22,530 bases of DNA. It comes from CAXTEJ01 sp964243295 (lineage in GTDB: Bacteria > Actinomycetota > Actinomycetes > Actinomycetales > Angustibacteraceae). Position numbers and translations under genes: made by a program. Location of the stretch: assembly GCA_964243295.1 (NCBI GenBank), contig CAXTEJ010000053.1:1-22530 (forward strand). The letters run 5' to 3'. Each line of letters begins with the position of its first letter. Positions within the stretch are counted from its first letter, which is position 1. The notes beneath the pieces were generated by a model. That model was not told where the DNA came from, ran no database searches, and saw only the letters and a program-made list of their open reading frames with translations. Of this stretch, positions 7,295-17,057 are shown piece by piece.

Positions 7295-8544
7295 GAGGCG
7301 CTCCGGATCGCGAGGGCGACGTTGTGGCCGCCGAAGCCGAACGAGTTGTTGAGCGCCAGCAGGTCGCCGTCCGGCAGCGTGCGTGGCTTGTCGGTGACGA
7401 CGTCGAGGTGCACGTCGGGGTCGAGGTGGTCGAGGTTGATCGTCGGCGGCGCCGTGCGGTGGTGCAGGGCGAGCAGGGTGAAGATGCCCTCGACGGCGCC
7501 GGCCGCGCCGAGCAGGTGACCGGTCATCGACTTGGTGGCCGACACGGCGACGCCGTCGGCCGCGTCGCCGAGAGCACGGCGGATCGAGGCGCTCTCGGCC
7601 ACGTCGCCGACCGGCGTCGAGGTCGCGTGGGCGTTGACGTGCACGACGTCGGAGGGCTCGGCGCCGGCGGCCTCGAGGGCCATGAGCATGGCGCGCGCGG
7701 CGCCGGCGCCGACCGGGTCGGGGGCGGCGATGTGGTGGGCGTCGGAGGTGATGCCGACGCCGGCGAGCTCGCCGTAGATGCGCGCGCCGCGGGCGCGGGC
7801 GTGCTCCTCGGACTCGACGACGACGATGCCGGCGCCCTCGCCGAGCACGAAGCCGTCACGGCCGGTGTCGTAGGGCCGGCTCGCGAGCTCGGGCTCGTCG
7901 TTGCGCGTCGACAGCGCCTGCATGGCGGCGAACCCGGCGACGGGCAGCGCGTGGATCGCGGCCTCGGTGCCGCCCGCGACCACGATGTCGGCGCGGCCGC
8001 TGCGGATCATCTCGACGGCGTAGGCCATGGCCTCGGCGCCGGACGCGCAGGCGCTGACCGGGGTGTGGACGCCGGCCCGGGCGCCGAGCTCGAGGCTGAC
8101 CGCGGCGGCGGGGCCGTTCGGCATGAGCATCGGCACCGTCAGCGGGAAGACACGGCGGGGCCCCTTCTCCCTGAGGTTGTCGTACTGGTCGAGCAGCGTC
8201 CAGACGCCGCCGATGCCGGAGGCGACGACCACGCCGAGGCGCAGCGGGTCGACCTCGGGGGAGCCGGCGTCCGCCCACGCCTCACGCGCCGCGATCAGCG
8301 CGTACTGGGCGCTGGGGTCGAGGCGCCGGGTCTCGACCTTGGCCATGACCTCGATCGGCCGCACGGCGAGCTCGGCGGCGAAGCGCACCGGCAGGTCGTG
8401 GTCGGTGACCCAGGCGTGCGTCATCGTGCGCGCCCCGGGCGTGCCGTCGAGCACCGCCTGCCACGAGGTGGGGACGTCACCGCCGAGCGGCGTCGTGGCG
8501 CCGAGGCCGGTGACCACGATGCGGCGGGGCTGGGTGTCGCTCAT
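7291..8544 (-). CDS. fabF: 3-oxoacyl-[ACP] synthase II (FabF/KasA)
   Basis: The 417-residue condensing enzyme elongates acyl-ACP with malonyl-ACP in type II fatty acid synthesis. The Cys-His-His triad is visible: Cys166 in TPVSACASGAEAM, His306 in VNAHATSTPVGD and His343 in KSMTGHLLGAAGAVE, with the structural Lys338. It opens with RRIVVTGLGATTPLG and ends with NNSFGFGGHNVALAI, both typical. Length equals that of KasA. AAGGAG lies nine bases before the ATG. It follows acpP after a 156-base gap holding a strong hairpin and is coupled to accD by a four-base overlap. Confidence 0.96.
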   Translation of the reverse strand: MSDTQPRRIVVTGLGATTPLGGDVPTSWQAVLDGTPGARTMTHAWVTDHDLPVRFAAELAVRPIEVMAKVETRRLDPSAQYALIAAREAWADAGSPEVDPLRLGVVVASGIGGVWTLLDQYDNLREKGPRRVFPLTVPMLMPNGPAAAVSLELGARAGVHTPVSACASGAEAMAYAVEMIRSGRADIVVAGGTEAAIHALPVAGFAAMQALSTRNDEPELASRPYDTGRDGFVLGEGAGIVVVESEEHARARGARIYGELAGVGITSDAHHIAAPDPVGAGAARAMLMALEAAGAEPSDVVHVNAHATSTPVGDVAESASIRRALGDAADGVAVSATKSMTGHLLGAAGAVEGIFTLLALHHRTAPPTINLDHLDPDVHLDVVTDKPRTLPDGDLLALNNSFGFGGHNVALAIRSAS

Positions 8545-8647
8545 GCGGATCGGCTCCTTGCGGTCGCTGCGCCTGGTGCGTCAGCGGTGCTGTCGGGTCG
8601 TGCGGTGGGGTGGAGGCGGCCGGCGGGGTGTGCTCCGGGGCGTCCGG

Positions 8648-8673
8648 CCCCCGGGGACGTGCGTCCCCGGGGG
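8648..8673 (-). terminator. Strong hairpin between acpP and fabF (partial terminator or processing site)
   Basis: A perfect 11-bp stem (8648-8658 with 8663-8673) closes a four-base loop in the acpP-fabF gap, 27 bases after the acpP stop in the direction of transcription. There is no T-run. It could let acpP mRNA accumulate above fabF by partial termination or by protecting processed 3' ends (inference). Confidence 0.6.
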
Positions 8674-8700
8674 AGGGGGTGGGGCACCGTCAGGGCAGGG

Positions 8701-8949
8701 TCAGCCCTGCGCCTGGGCGATGTAGTCGACGGCGTCGCGCACGGTGGCGAGGTTCTTGACGTCGTCGTCGGGGATGCGGACGCTGAACTTCTCCTCGGCG
8801 TTGACCACGATCGTCATCATCGACAGCGAGTCGATGTCGAGGTCGTCGGTGAAGTTCTTGTCGAGCTCGACAGACTCGACCGGCAGGCCGGTCTCCTCGT
8901 TGACGATCTCCGCGAGACCGCTGAGGATCTCCTGCTCGCTGTTGGCCAT
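8701..8949 (-). CDS. acpP: Acyl carrier protein
   Basis: The 82-residue acidic protein is a typical ACP. Ser41 in DDLDIDSLSMM is the site for 4'-phosphopantetheine, which carries the growing acyl chain. Other marks are KNFTDDL before the motif and VRIPDDDVKNLATVRDAVDYI after it. AAAGGAG stands eight bases before the ATG, a strong ribosome site as expected for an abundant protein; longer frames upstream are not ACP-like. It lies between fabH and fabF, the usual Streptomyces order. Confidence 0.97.
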   Translation of the reverse strand: MANSEQEILSGLAEIVNEETGLPVESVELDKNFTDDLDIDSLSMMTIVVNAEEKFSVRIPDDDVKNLATVRDAVDYIAQAQG

Positions 8950-9023
8950 GCGAGGTGCTCCTTTGGGTTGGTGTTCGCCCGAGGTACCCGTCGGGTGCGG
9001 GGATCGTGGGGTGGCCGGTCGGC

Positions 9024-10058
9024 TCAGGGGAGCGCGACGACCTGCGCCGCGTAGGACAGCCCGGCGCCGTAGCCGATCAGCAGGGCGAGCCCGCCGGACG
9101 GTGCCTGGCCCTCGCGCAGCATCCGCTCCATGGCCAGCGGGATCGACGCCGCCGAGGTGTTGCCCATGTCGGCGACGTCGCGGCCGACGGGCACGTGGGC
9201 GGGCAGCTTGAGCGCCTTGATCATCGAGTCGATGATCCGCATGTTGGCCTGGTGGGGGATGAACGCCGCGAGGTCCTCGGCCTTGACGCCCGCCCGGTCG
9301 AGCGCCTCCCGGGCGACGGGCGCCATCTTCCACACCGCCCAGCGGAACACCGCCTGCCCCTTCATGTTCAGGGCACGCTGGACGGCGTCCGGCTCGTCAC
9401 CGGGTCGGCCGCGGCTGTCGAGCCAGCTGCGGCGCTGCCGGATGAGGTCCCACTGCTCGCCGTCCGAGCCCCAGACCGTGGGACCGATGCCGGGCACGTC
9501 GGAAGGGCTGACGACCACGGCCCCGGCGCCGTCGCCGAAGATGAAGGCGCTGCCGCGGTCGGTCAGGTCGGTGAAGTCGGACAGCTTCTCGACGCCGATG
9601 ACCAGCACGTGCTCGGCGCTGCCGCCGCGCACCATGTCGTTGGCGAGGGTGATGGCGTGGCTGAACCCGGCGCAGGCGGCCGAGATGTCGAAGGCCGCGG
9701 CCGGCGTCGCGCCGAGCCGGTGGGCGACCATCGCCGCGGCCGCGGGGGTCTGGAAGGGGTGGGTCACCGTGGCCAGCACCACCGCGCCGACGCGGTCGGC
9801 CGGCACGCCGGCGTGGGCCAGCGCCTGCTCGGACGCCGCGACGGCCATGTCGACGACCGTCTCGTCGTCGCGGGCGAAGCGGCGGCTGACGATGCCCGAC
9901 CGCTCGCGGATCCACTCGTCGGAGGAGTCGATGGCCTCGACCAGCTCGGAGTTGGGCACGACCCGCTCCGGGCGGTAGGCGCCGATGCCGCTGATCCGCG
10001 CGTGGGCGGCGCCGACCGACGGGGTGATGGTGCGCGGCTGCTCCGGCTGCCCGGTCAT
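9024..10058 (-). CDS. fabH: 3-oxoacyl-[ACP] synthase III (FabH)
   Basis: The 344-residue product starts fatty acid chains by condensing an acyl-CoA primer with malonyl-ACP. The catalytic Cys129 lies in FDISAACAGFSHAI, His269 in FIPHQANMRIID and Asn300 in MGNTSAASIPLAME. The start ATG (10056-10058 on the plus strand) overlaps the fabD stop as ATGA, and GAGGAG precedes it by eight bases; a further 25 codons upstream are open but lie inside fabD and are not FabH-like. Actinobacterial FabH enzymes often accept branched primers, but that cannot be judged here. Part of the fasR-fabD-fabH-acpP-fabF-accD series. Confidence 0.96.
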   Translation of the reverse strand: MTGQPEQPRTITPSVGAAHARISGIGAYRPERVVPNSELVEAIDSSDEWIRERSGIVSRRFARDDETVVDMAVAASEQALAHAGVPADRVGAVVLATVTHPFQTPAAAAMVAHRLGATPAAAFDISAACAGFSHAITLANDMVRGGSAEHVLVIGVEKLSDFTDLTDRGSAFIFGDGAGAVVVSPSDVPGIGPTVWGSDGEQWDLIRQRRSWLDSRGRPGDEPDAVQRALNMKGQAVFRWAVWKMAPVAREALDRAGVKAEDLAAFIPHQANMRIIDSMIKALKLPAHVPVGRDVADMGNTSAASIPLAMERMLREGQAPSGGLALLIGYGAGLSYAAQVVALP

Positions 10059-11239
10059 GCCCGGGACTCCTCGGGGTGCAGGCGCACGATGGGCTGGCCG
10101 GGTGAGACGGGGTCGCCGTCCTCGACGAGCCACTCCACCACGCGTCCGCCGTGGGGGGCCACGACCTGGTAGCTGTCGCGCAGCGTCACCACCGTCGCGA
10201 CGGTGTCGCCGATGGTCACCGCGGTGCCGACGTCCGTGCCGGTGACCTGGACGGTGCCCTTGGCGGGCGCCACGACCAGCCGCCAGGTGGGGTGCTGCGA
10301 CAGCCCGCTGTCCTTGCTGTGGCGGGCGACGAGGTCGCGCGCCGCGTCGAGGTCGTCGGGGGTCCGCAGCGCGAGCGCCTCGACGCCGGGCAGGGTGCGC
10401 TTGACCAGCCCGGTGAGCGTGCCGGCCGGCGGGATCTCAAGGACGCCGGTCACGCCGAGGTCGCGCATGGCCTCCATGCACAGGTCCCAGCGCACCGGGT
10501 TGCTGACCTGGCTGACCAGGCGGCGCAGCACCTCGCGCCCGTCGTGCACCACCGTGCCGTCGGCGTTCGACAGCAGCCGGGTGCGCGGGTCGTGGGTGGT
10601 GATGGCCCTCGCGTAGGAGTCGAGCACCGAGACCGCCGGGCCCATGTGGGCGGTGTGGAAGGCGCCGGCGACCTGCAGCGGCACCAGCCGTGCCCTCGCC
10701 GGGGCGTCGTCGGCGAGGGCCGCGAGCTGGGTCAGGGTGCCTGCGGCGACGACCTGGCCGGCGCCGTTGACGTTGGCCGGCGTGAGGCCGTGGTGGGCGA
10801 GCGCGGCAGCGACCTGCTCGGCGTCGCCGCCGACGACCGCGGTCATGCCCGTGGGGATGGTCGCGCTCGCGGCGGCCATCGCCCGGCCACGCTCGCGGAC
10901 GAAGACCATGGCCTGCTCTGCCGACAGGACGCCGGCACCAGCGGCCGCGGTGATCTCGCCGACGCTGTGGCCTGCGCCGGCGGCCACCCTCGTGAACGCG
11001 TCGGCCGGGTGCGGGAACACCGCGAGCAGGGCGACCAGACCGCTCGCCACGATCAGCGGCTGGGCCACCGCGGTGTCGCGGATGGTCTCGGCGTCCGACG
11101 TGGTGCCGTGCGCGAGCAGGTCGAGGTCGGCGACCGCCGACAGCCACCGCAGCCGCGACTCGAACCCGGGGACCTCCAGCCAGGGCTGCAGGAAACCGGG
11201 CGTCTGGGCGCCCTGGCCGGGGCAGGCGATGACGAGCAC
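10055..11239 (-). CDS. fabD: Malonyl-CoA:ACP transacylase FabD with a C-terminal biotinyl/lipoyl-like barrel
   Basis: The 394-residue product moves malonyl from CoA to ACP. Residues 1-300 are the FabD fold: PGQGAQTPGF (7-16), Ser92 in GAGHSVGEI and His195 in VAGAFHTAHM. Typical FabD is about 300-320 residues. The extra region, about 321-389, reads like a biotinyl/lipoyl barrel: GTAVTIGDTVATVVTLRDS, then VVAPHGGRVVEWLVEDGDPVSPGQPIVRL. The tip that normally carries the modified lysine (EAMKM) reads VTLRDS, so modification is not expected. The GTG start at 11239 gives the standard N-terminus; the ribosome site (GGACAGG, about ten bases before) is modest. A 19-bp dyad lies upstream. Confidence 0.94.
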   Translation of the reverse strand: MLVIACPGQGAQTPGFLQPWLEVPGFESRLRWLSAVADLDLLAHGTTSDAETIRDTAVAQPLIVASGLVALLAVFPHPADAFTRVAAGAGHSVGEITAAAGAGVLSAEQAMVFVRERGRAMAAASATIPTGMTAVVGGDAEQVAAALAHHGLTPANVNGAGQVVAAGTLTQLAALADDAPARARLVPLQVAGAFHTAHMGPAVSVLDSYARAITTHDPRTRLLSNADGTVVHDGREVLRRLVSQVSNPVRWDLCMEAMRDLGVTGVLEIPPAGTLTGLVKRTLPGVEALALRTPDDLDAARDLVARHSKDSGLSQHPTWRLVVAPAKGTVQVTGTDVGTAVTIGDTVATVVTLRDSYQVVAPHGGRVVEWLVEDGDPVSPGQPIVRLHPEESRA

Positions 11240-11305
11240 CCGCTCAGCCTGTCCGCTCGCGGGCCCGCGACCCGCTGCCGACCCGGACCAAGGATGCGCG
11301 CCGAC

Positions 11306-11324
11306 GTTGGAGGTTTCCTACAAC
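11306..11324. promoter_or_regulatory. Candidate FasR operator in front of fabD
   Basis: GTTGGAGGTTTCCTACAAC has eight-base half sites around TTT with one mismatch. It overlaps the fasR stop codon and lies 67 bases before the fabD start. Streptomyces FasR is known to bind and activate the fabD promoter, so this is a likely target; the exact FasR motif was not compared. Confidence 0.6.
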
Positions 11325-12559
11325 GCCGCTGGTAGCCCGATCGTGCCTGGACGCTCGGCTGCCGCGGCGTCCGTGGCCACTGCGGGTGGGCGGCGGGGAC
11401 CGTCGGCGAGCAGCCCGAGTGTCGTCGCGAGGTGGACGACGTGGGCGTCGCGCGGGGTGGTGACGTCGTAGCCGCAGACGTCGATGACCCGGCGCAGCCG
11501 GTATCGGACGGTGTTGGGGTGGACGAACAGCACCCGCGCCGAGGCCTCGAGGGAGCCGCCGGTCTGCAGGTAGGTGCTGACGGTCTGCATGAGCGCGCCC
11601 CCGGCGGCCTCGAGCGGGCGGTGCACGCGGTCGACGAGCGCCCGCCGGGCGGTGGCGTCGCCGGACAGCACGCGCTCGGGCAGCAGGTCGTCGGCCAGCA
11701 CCGGCCGCGGGGCCTCGGGCCAGCCGCGGGCGGCGACCAGGCCCGACATCGCGGCACGCGCCGACCGACCCGCCGCCAGCAGGTGGGGCACCAGCGGCCC
11801 GACGACGACGGGGCCGGGCGCGAAGCACGGCAGCAGCTCTGTCGCCGTGGTGAGCGGCCGATCGACGCCTCCGAGCACCGTCACGAGCCGGCCACCCTGC
11901 ACGGCGCCGAGCGCGTCGATGCGCAGCCGCCGGGCGTGACGCCGCAACGCCTCCAGCGCCGCGCCGGCCGCCCGGTCGCCCGCCCACCCGGCGACCACGA
12001 CGACCCCGGTGACGGCGTCCCAGCCGAGTGCGGCGGCGCGCGACTGCAGCGCGTCGTCGGCCTCGCCGCGCAGCACGGCGTCGACGACGAGCGACTCCAG
12101 CCGGGCGTCCCACGCGCCGCGGGCCTCGGCGGCCTGGGCGTAGACCTCGGCGGCGGCGAAGGCGATCTCGCGCGAGTAGCGCAGCACCGACTCGCGCAGC
12201 ACCTGCTCCTCGCCGGGCGCGGCCATCGCCTCGACCTGGTCCTCCACGACGCCGACGACCGTCCGGGTCAGGTCGAGGGTCTGCCGCAGCGTCACCGAGC
12301 GCGTCAGCTCGCGAGGCGCCGTGCCGAACACGTCGGCGGTCGCGGCGAGCTGCTCGTCGGGGGAGCCGACCCAGCCCAGGAAGGCCGCGATGCCGGCCTG
12401 CGCGACCAGCCCGGCCCACGAGCGGTCCTCCGCGCTCAGAGCGCGGTACCAGGGGTGGTTGGCGTCCATCTGGGCCGTCGCGGCGCGGGCCAGCGCCGGC
12501 ATCTCGGCCTCCATGCGGCGGCGCGTGACGTCGCTGACGGCGCGCGTGCGGTGGGCCAC
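11318..12559 (-). CDS. fasR: FasR-like PucR/CdaR-family regulator of fatty acid synthesis
   Basis: The 413-residue product resembles Streptomyces FasR and the regulator next to fabD in mycobacteria. The N-terminal part has the family-specific MDANHPWYRALSAEDRSW followed by AGLVAQAGIAAFLGW (31-63). A GGDEF-like middle part follows. The C-terminal PucR helix-turn-helix is at about 323-385: MQTVSTYLQTGGSLEASARV, then LFVHPNTVRYRLRRV. FasR activates fabDHPF in S. coelicolor. The GTG at 12559 is preferred: a TACGCT -10 match sits six bases upstream and no Shine-Dalgarno is seen, suggesting leaderless mRNA. The frame remains open 35 codons further up, but that part looks non-coding. It lies 78 bases from fabD on the same strand. 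Confidence 0.9.
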   Translation of the reverse strand: MAHRTRAVSDVTRRRMEAEMPALARAATAQMDANHPWYRALSAEDRSWAGLVAQAGIAAFLGWVGSPDEQLAATADVFGTAPRELTRSVTLRQTLDLTRTVVGVVEDQVEAMAAPGEEQVLRESVLRYSREIAFAAAEVYAQAAEARGAWDARLESLVVDAVLRGEADDALQSRAAALGWDAVTGVVVVAGWAGDRAAGAALEALRRHARRLRIDALGAVQGGRLVTVLGGVDRPLTTATELLPCFAPGPVVVGPLVPHLLAAGRSARAAMSGLVAARGWPEAPRPVLADDLLPERVLSGDATARRALVDRVHRPLEAAGGALMQTVSTYLQTGGSLEASARVLFVHPNTVRYRLRRVIDVCGYDVTTPRDAHVVHLATTLGLLADGPRRPPAVATDAAAAERPGTIGLPAAL

Positions 12560-12565
12560 GCGCCC

Positions 12566-12571
12566 AGCGTA
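12566..12571 (-). promoter_or_regulatory. Candidate -10 element of fasR (leaderless-type spacing)
   Basis: TACGCT on the minus strand is followed by six bases and the GTG start of fasR. No -35 match is clear. The same geometry is seen before csrA and the YjbQ gene. Confidence 0.45.
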
Positions 12572-12848
12572 GTGCGGGTCGCCGTCCGGACGCCGGTGAG
12601 CCGGCAGTGACGGCGGCCGCCGGTCGTTGTGCGAGTCCGACAAGACGCCAGCGCCGAGGCGCATGGGCGAGGACGCGGCGAGGACGATCGAGGGGGTCGT
12701 CGAGCGGGCGCGCGGCGGTCACGGACCGGCCGGCGGGCGGGCTGCAGACGGTCACCGGAGGTGCGACGTACGTCGACAGCCTGTGCTGGCGCGGGCACCC
12801 CGGGTGAGCCGAACGGGTGGAGGATGGGCCCGGGCGGGCCCGCTGGGC

Positions 12849-12854
12849 TAAGAT
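12849..12854 (+). promoter_or_regulatory. Candidate -10 element of the TPR-like gene
   Basis: TAAGAT lies 80 bases before the GTG start. A transcript beginning about seven bases later would start with the hairpin at 12864-12912. No good -35 is visible. Confidence 0.5.
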
Positions 12855-12863
12855 CCCGACTGC

Positions 12864-12912
12864 GGGCCGGCTTCGGTCCGGCTGGGTCCCCAGCCGGTGC
12901 GAAGCCCGGCCC
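12864..12912 (+). promoter_or_regulatory. Long hairpin in the 5' leader of the TPR-like gene
   Basis: The outer stem pairs 12864-12875 with 12900-12912 (12 bp, one bulged C). The inner stem pairs CCGGCTGG (12878-12885) with CCAGCCGG (12890-12897) around a GTCC loop. A 2x2 internal loop joins them. It ends ten bases before the ribosome site. Confidence 0.65.
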
Positions 12913-12934
12913 ACCGGTCCACAGGGAGGGCACC

Positions 12935-13585
12935 GTGGGACTTCTCGATCGCGTCAAGCACAGGATCCGCTCCAAGGTGGCTGTGGTGGCCGCACCGGTC
13001 GAGCGCCGCCGCACCTCGCAGCACCCGGCGGCAGGCTCGGACGAGTCGGTGCTGCGCGCCAGGCTCGCCGACGACCCGAACGACCACGTCGCCTTCGCCG
13101 AGCTCGCCGAGGTCGTTCGTGCCCACGCGGCCGAGGGTCACGAGGGCGAGAGCCGGCCCCGCGCGGCCGCCGACGCCGAGTGGGCCCTCGCCGAGGAGCT
13201 CGCGCACAACTCACGGGCGTGGTACCCGCTGATCCAGCTGGCGAGGTTGTCGGTCGACGACGACCTCGAGGGCGCGCAGCGGCGCCTCGGCATCGCGGTC
13301 GAGCGCGACCCGAGCGGTCGCGCGCTCACCGAGGCGTTGTCGATGCTGCGCCGCGCCGGCAAGCTCGACGCCGCCCTGGCGCTGGGCGTCGGCCACTGGC
13401 GGCCTCGCGAGCACGTGCCGGAGGCCGGTCGCGAGATCGTGCAGATCGCCGTGCAGGCCGGGCGCATCGGTGAGGCCAAGCGCCACCTCGCGGCCCTCGA
13501 GGCCCACCCCGACACCAAGACGGTCGGCACCATGCACATCGACCTCGACGAGATGATCGTCAGCCGCGAGACCACCACGCCCTGA
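12935..13585 (+). CDS. Hypothetical helical (TPR-like) protein
   Basis: The 216-residue product is not assigned to a named family. It opens with a basic stretch, MGLLDRVKHRIRSKVAVV, then a linker. From about residue 38 it is charged and helical, with TPR-like spacing: DDPNDHVAFAELAEVVRAHA, AEWALAEELAHNSRAWYPLIQLARL and AALALGVGHWRPREHVPEAG. It ends with TMHIDLDEMIVSRETTTP. No signal peptide or membrane helix is seen. GGAGG at 12925-12929 lies five bases before the GTG, which decides the start. It stands between fasR and aceE, pointing towards aceE, and shares a terminator with it. A scaffold or regulatory role is possible but not shown. Confidence 0.8.
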   Translation: MGLLDRVKHRIRSKVAVVAAPVERRRTSQHPAAGSDESVLRARLADDPNDHVAFAELAEVVRAHAAEGHEGESRPRAAADAEWALAEELAHNSRAWYPLIQLARLSVDDDLEGAQRRLGIAVERDPSGRALTEALSMLRRAGKLDAALALGVGHWRPREHVPEAGREIVQIAVQAGRIGEAKRHLAALEAHPDTKTVGTMHIDLDEMIVSRETTTP

Positions 13586-13613
13586 GCTTGGCGCTGACCC
13601 GCGCAACGACGAC

Positions 13614-13649
13614 GAACGGCCCGCCCCTCGCGAGAGGGGCGGGCCGTTC
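13614..13649. terminator. Shared terminator between the TPR-like gene and aceE
   Basis: A perfect 16-bp stem (13614-13629 with 13634-13649) closes a GCGA loop, a stable GNRA-type tetraloop. It lies between the two converging stops (13585 and 13680), so it can work in both directions. Confidence 0.88.
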
Positions 13650-13679
13650 GGCTGTGCCCGTGCCGTCGGCGGTGGGGGC

Positions 13680-16418
<2,739 letters not shown>

Positions 16419-16597
16419 GGTGGTCCTCTCTCGCCCGCGCGCCCGGGAGGTCCTCCGCGGCGCCGCGTCCTGTCGCACAGGCGACGCGCGGTGGCGCGTC
16501 GTCGCCACCATCCTGCCCCTCGCGACATCGGTAGTCACATCCGACCTCACCCGAGCGGTTCGGCCCGCGCCGACGCGCCCGCCGGCGCGGTCCTCGC

Positions 16598-16603
16598 TAG
16601 CGT
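16598..16603 (+). promoter_or_regulatory. Candidate -10 element of the YjbQ-family gene (leaderless-type spacing)
   Basis: TAGCGT is followed by six bases and the GTG start; no Shine-Dalgarno sequence is present. This is the same layout as before csrA and fasR. Confidence 0.45.
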
Positions 16604-16609
16604 CGACCC

Positions 16610-17032
16610 GTGCTGACGACGCTGCTGCAGGTGCGGACCGGCGACCGGGAGCAGGTCGTCGACCTCACCGGCCGCTGCGCCGACTGGCTCGCCGAGGTCG
16701 GCGCGGACGACGGGCTGCTGCACGTCTTCGTGCCCCACGCGACCGCCGGCGTGGCCGTCCTCGAGACCGGCGCCGGCAGCGACGACGACCTGCTCGCGGC
16801 GCTGCGCGCGTTGCTGCCACCGGCTGGTCCGGCGTCCGGCGGGTGGCGGCACCGTCACGGCTCGCCCGGCCACGGCCGCGACCACGTGCTGCCCGGCATC
16901 GTGGCGCCTTTCGCCGTGCTGCCGGTGCTCGGGGGCGCCGTGGCGCTCGGCACCTGGCAGAGCGTGTGCCTGGTCGACACCAACGTCGACAACGCCGTCC
17001 GTCAGGTGCGGCTGTCGTTCCTCGCCGGTTGA
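16610..17032 (+). CDS. YjbQ/UPF0047 family protein
   Basis: The 140-residue product matches the YjbQ (UPF0047) family of small trimeric metal-binding proteins, labelled secondary thiamine-phosphate synthase from weak activity of the E. coli member. Family marks are VPHATAGVAVLE (41-52), HRHGSPGHGRDHVLP (81-95) with clustered His residues as likely metal ligands, and GTWQSVCLVDTN (114-125). The physiological role is unsettled. The GTG has no Shine-Dalgarno; TAGCGT six bases upstream suggests leaderless mRNA. It diverges from aceE, whose enzyme uses thiamine diphosphate; a functional link is conceivable but unproven. It converges on fdhD with 25 bases between the stops. Confidence 0.9.
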   Translation: MLTTLLQVRTGDREQVVDLTGRCADWLAEVGADDGLLHVFVPHATAGVAVLETGAGSDDDLLAALRALLPPAGPASGGWRHRHGSPGHGRDHVLPGIVAPFAVLPVLGGAVALGTWQSVCLVDTNVDNAVRQVRLSFLAG

Positions 17033-17057
17033 TCGCCGCGCCGGTCGAGGCGCTGGG

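Larger units (their letters stand above)
12560..12934. other. 375-base gap between the divergent fasR and TPR-like genes
   Basis: No convincing gene is seen. It holds a TACGCT -10 candidate for fasR, the dyad GTTGTGCGAGTCCGACAAG at 12626-12644, a 12-bp palindrome CGACGTACGTCG at 12764-12775, a TAAGAT -10 candidate at 12849-12854 for the rightward gene, and a long leader hairpin at 12864-12912. Confidence 0.6.

Noticed and set aside
5882..7519. Plus-strand open frame of 545 codons opposite accD
   Set aside because: Antisense of a well-supported carboxyltransferase gene, low-complexity product.
7324..9054. Plus-strand open frame of 576 codons opposite fabF and acpP
   Set aside because: It runs across several real genes and the gap between them, with biased Gly/Val/Asp/Arg composition and no motif.
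11244..12914. Minus-strand open frame of 556 codons in another frame over fasR
   Set aside because: Arg/Pro/Gly-rich shadow of fasR; the fasR frame has the FasR-type opening and PucR helix-turn-helix.
16419..16550. Longer N-terminus for AceE
   Set aside because: The added 44 residues are Arg-rich and unlike AceE, whereas the GTG at 16418 has a good ribosome site and typical sequence after it.
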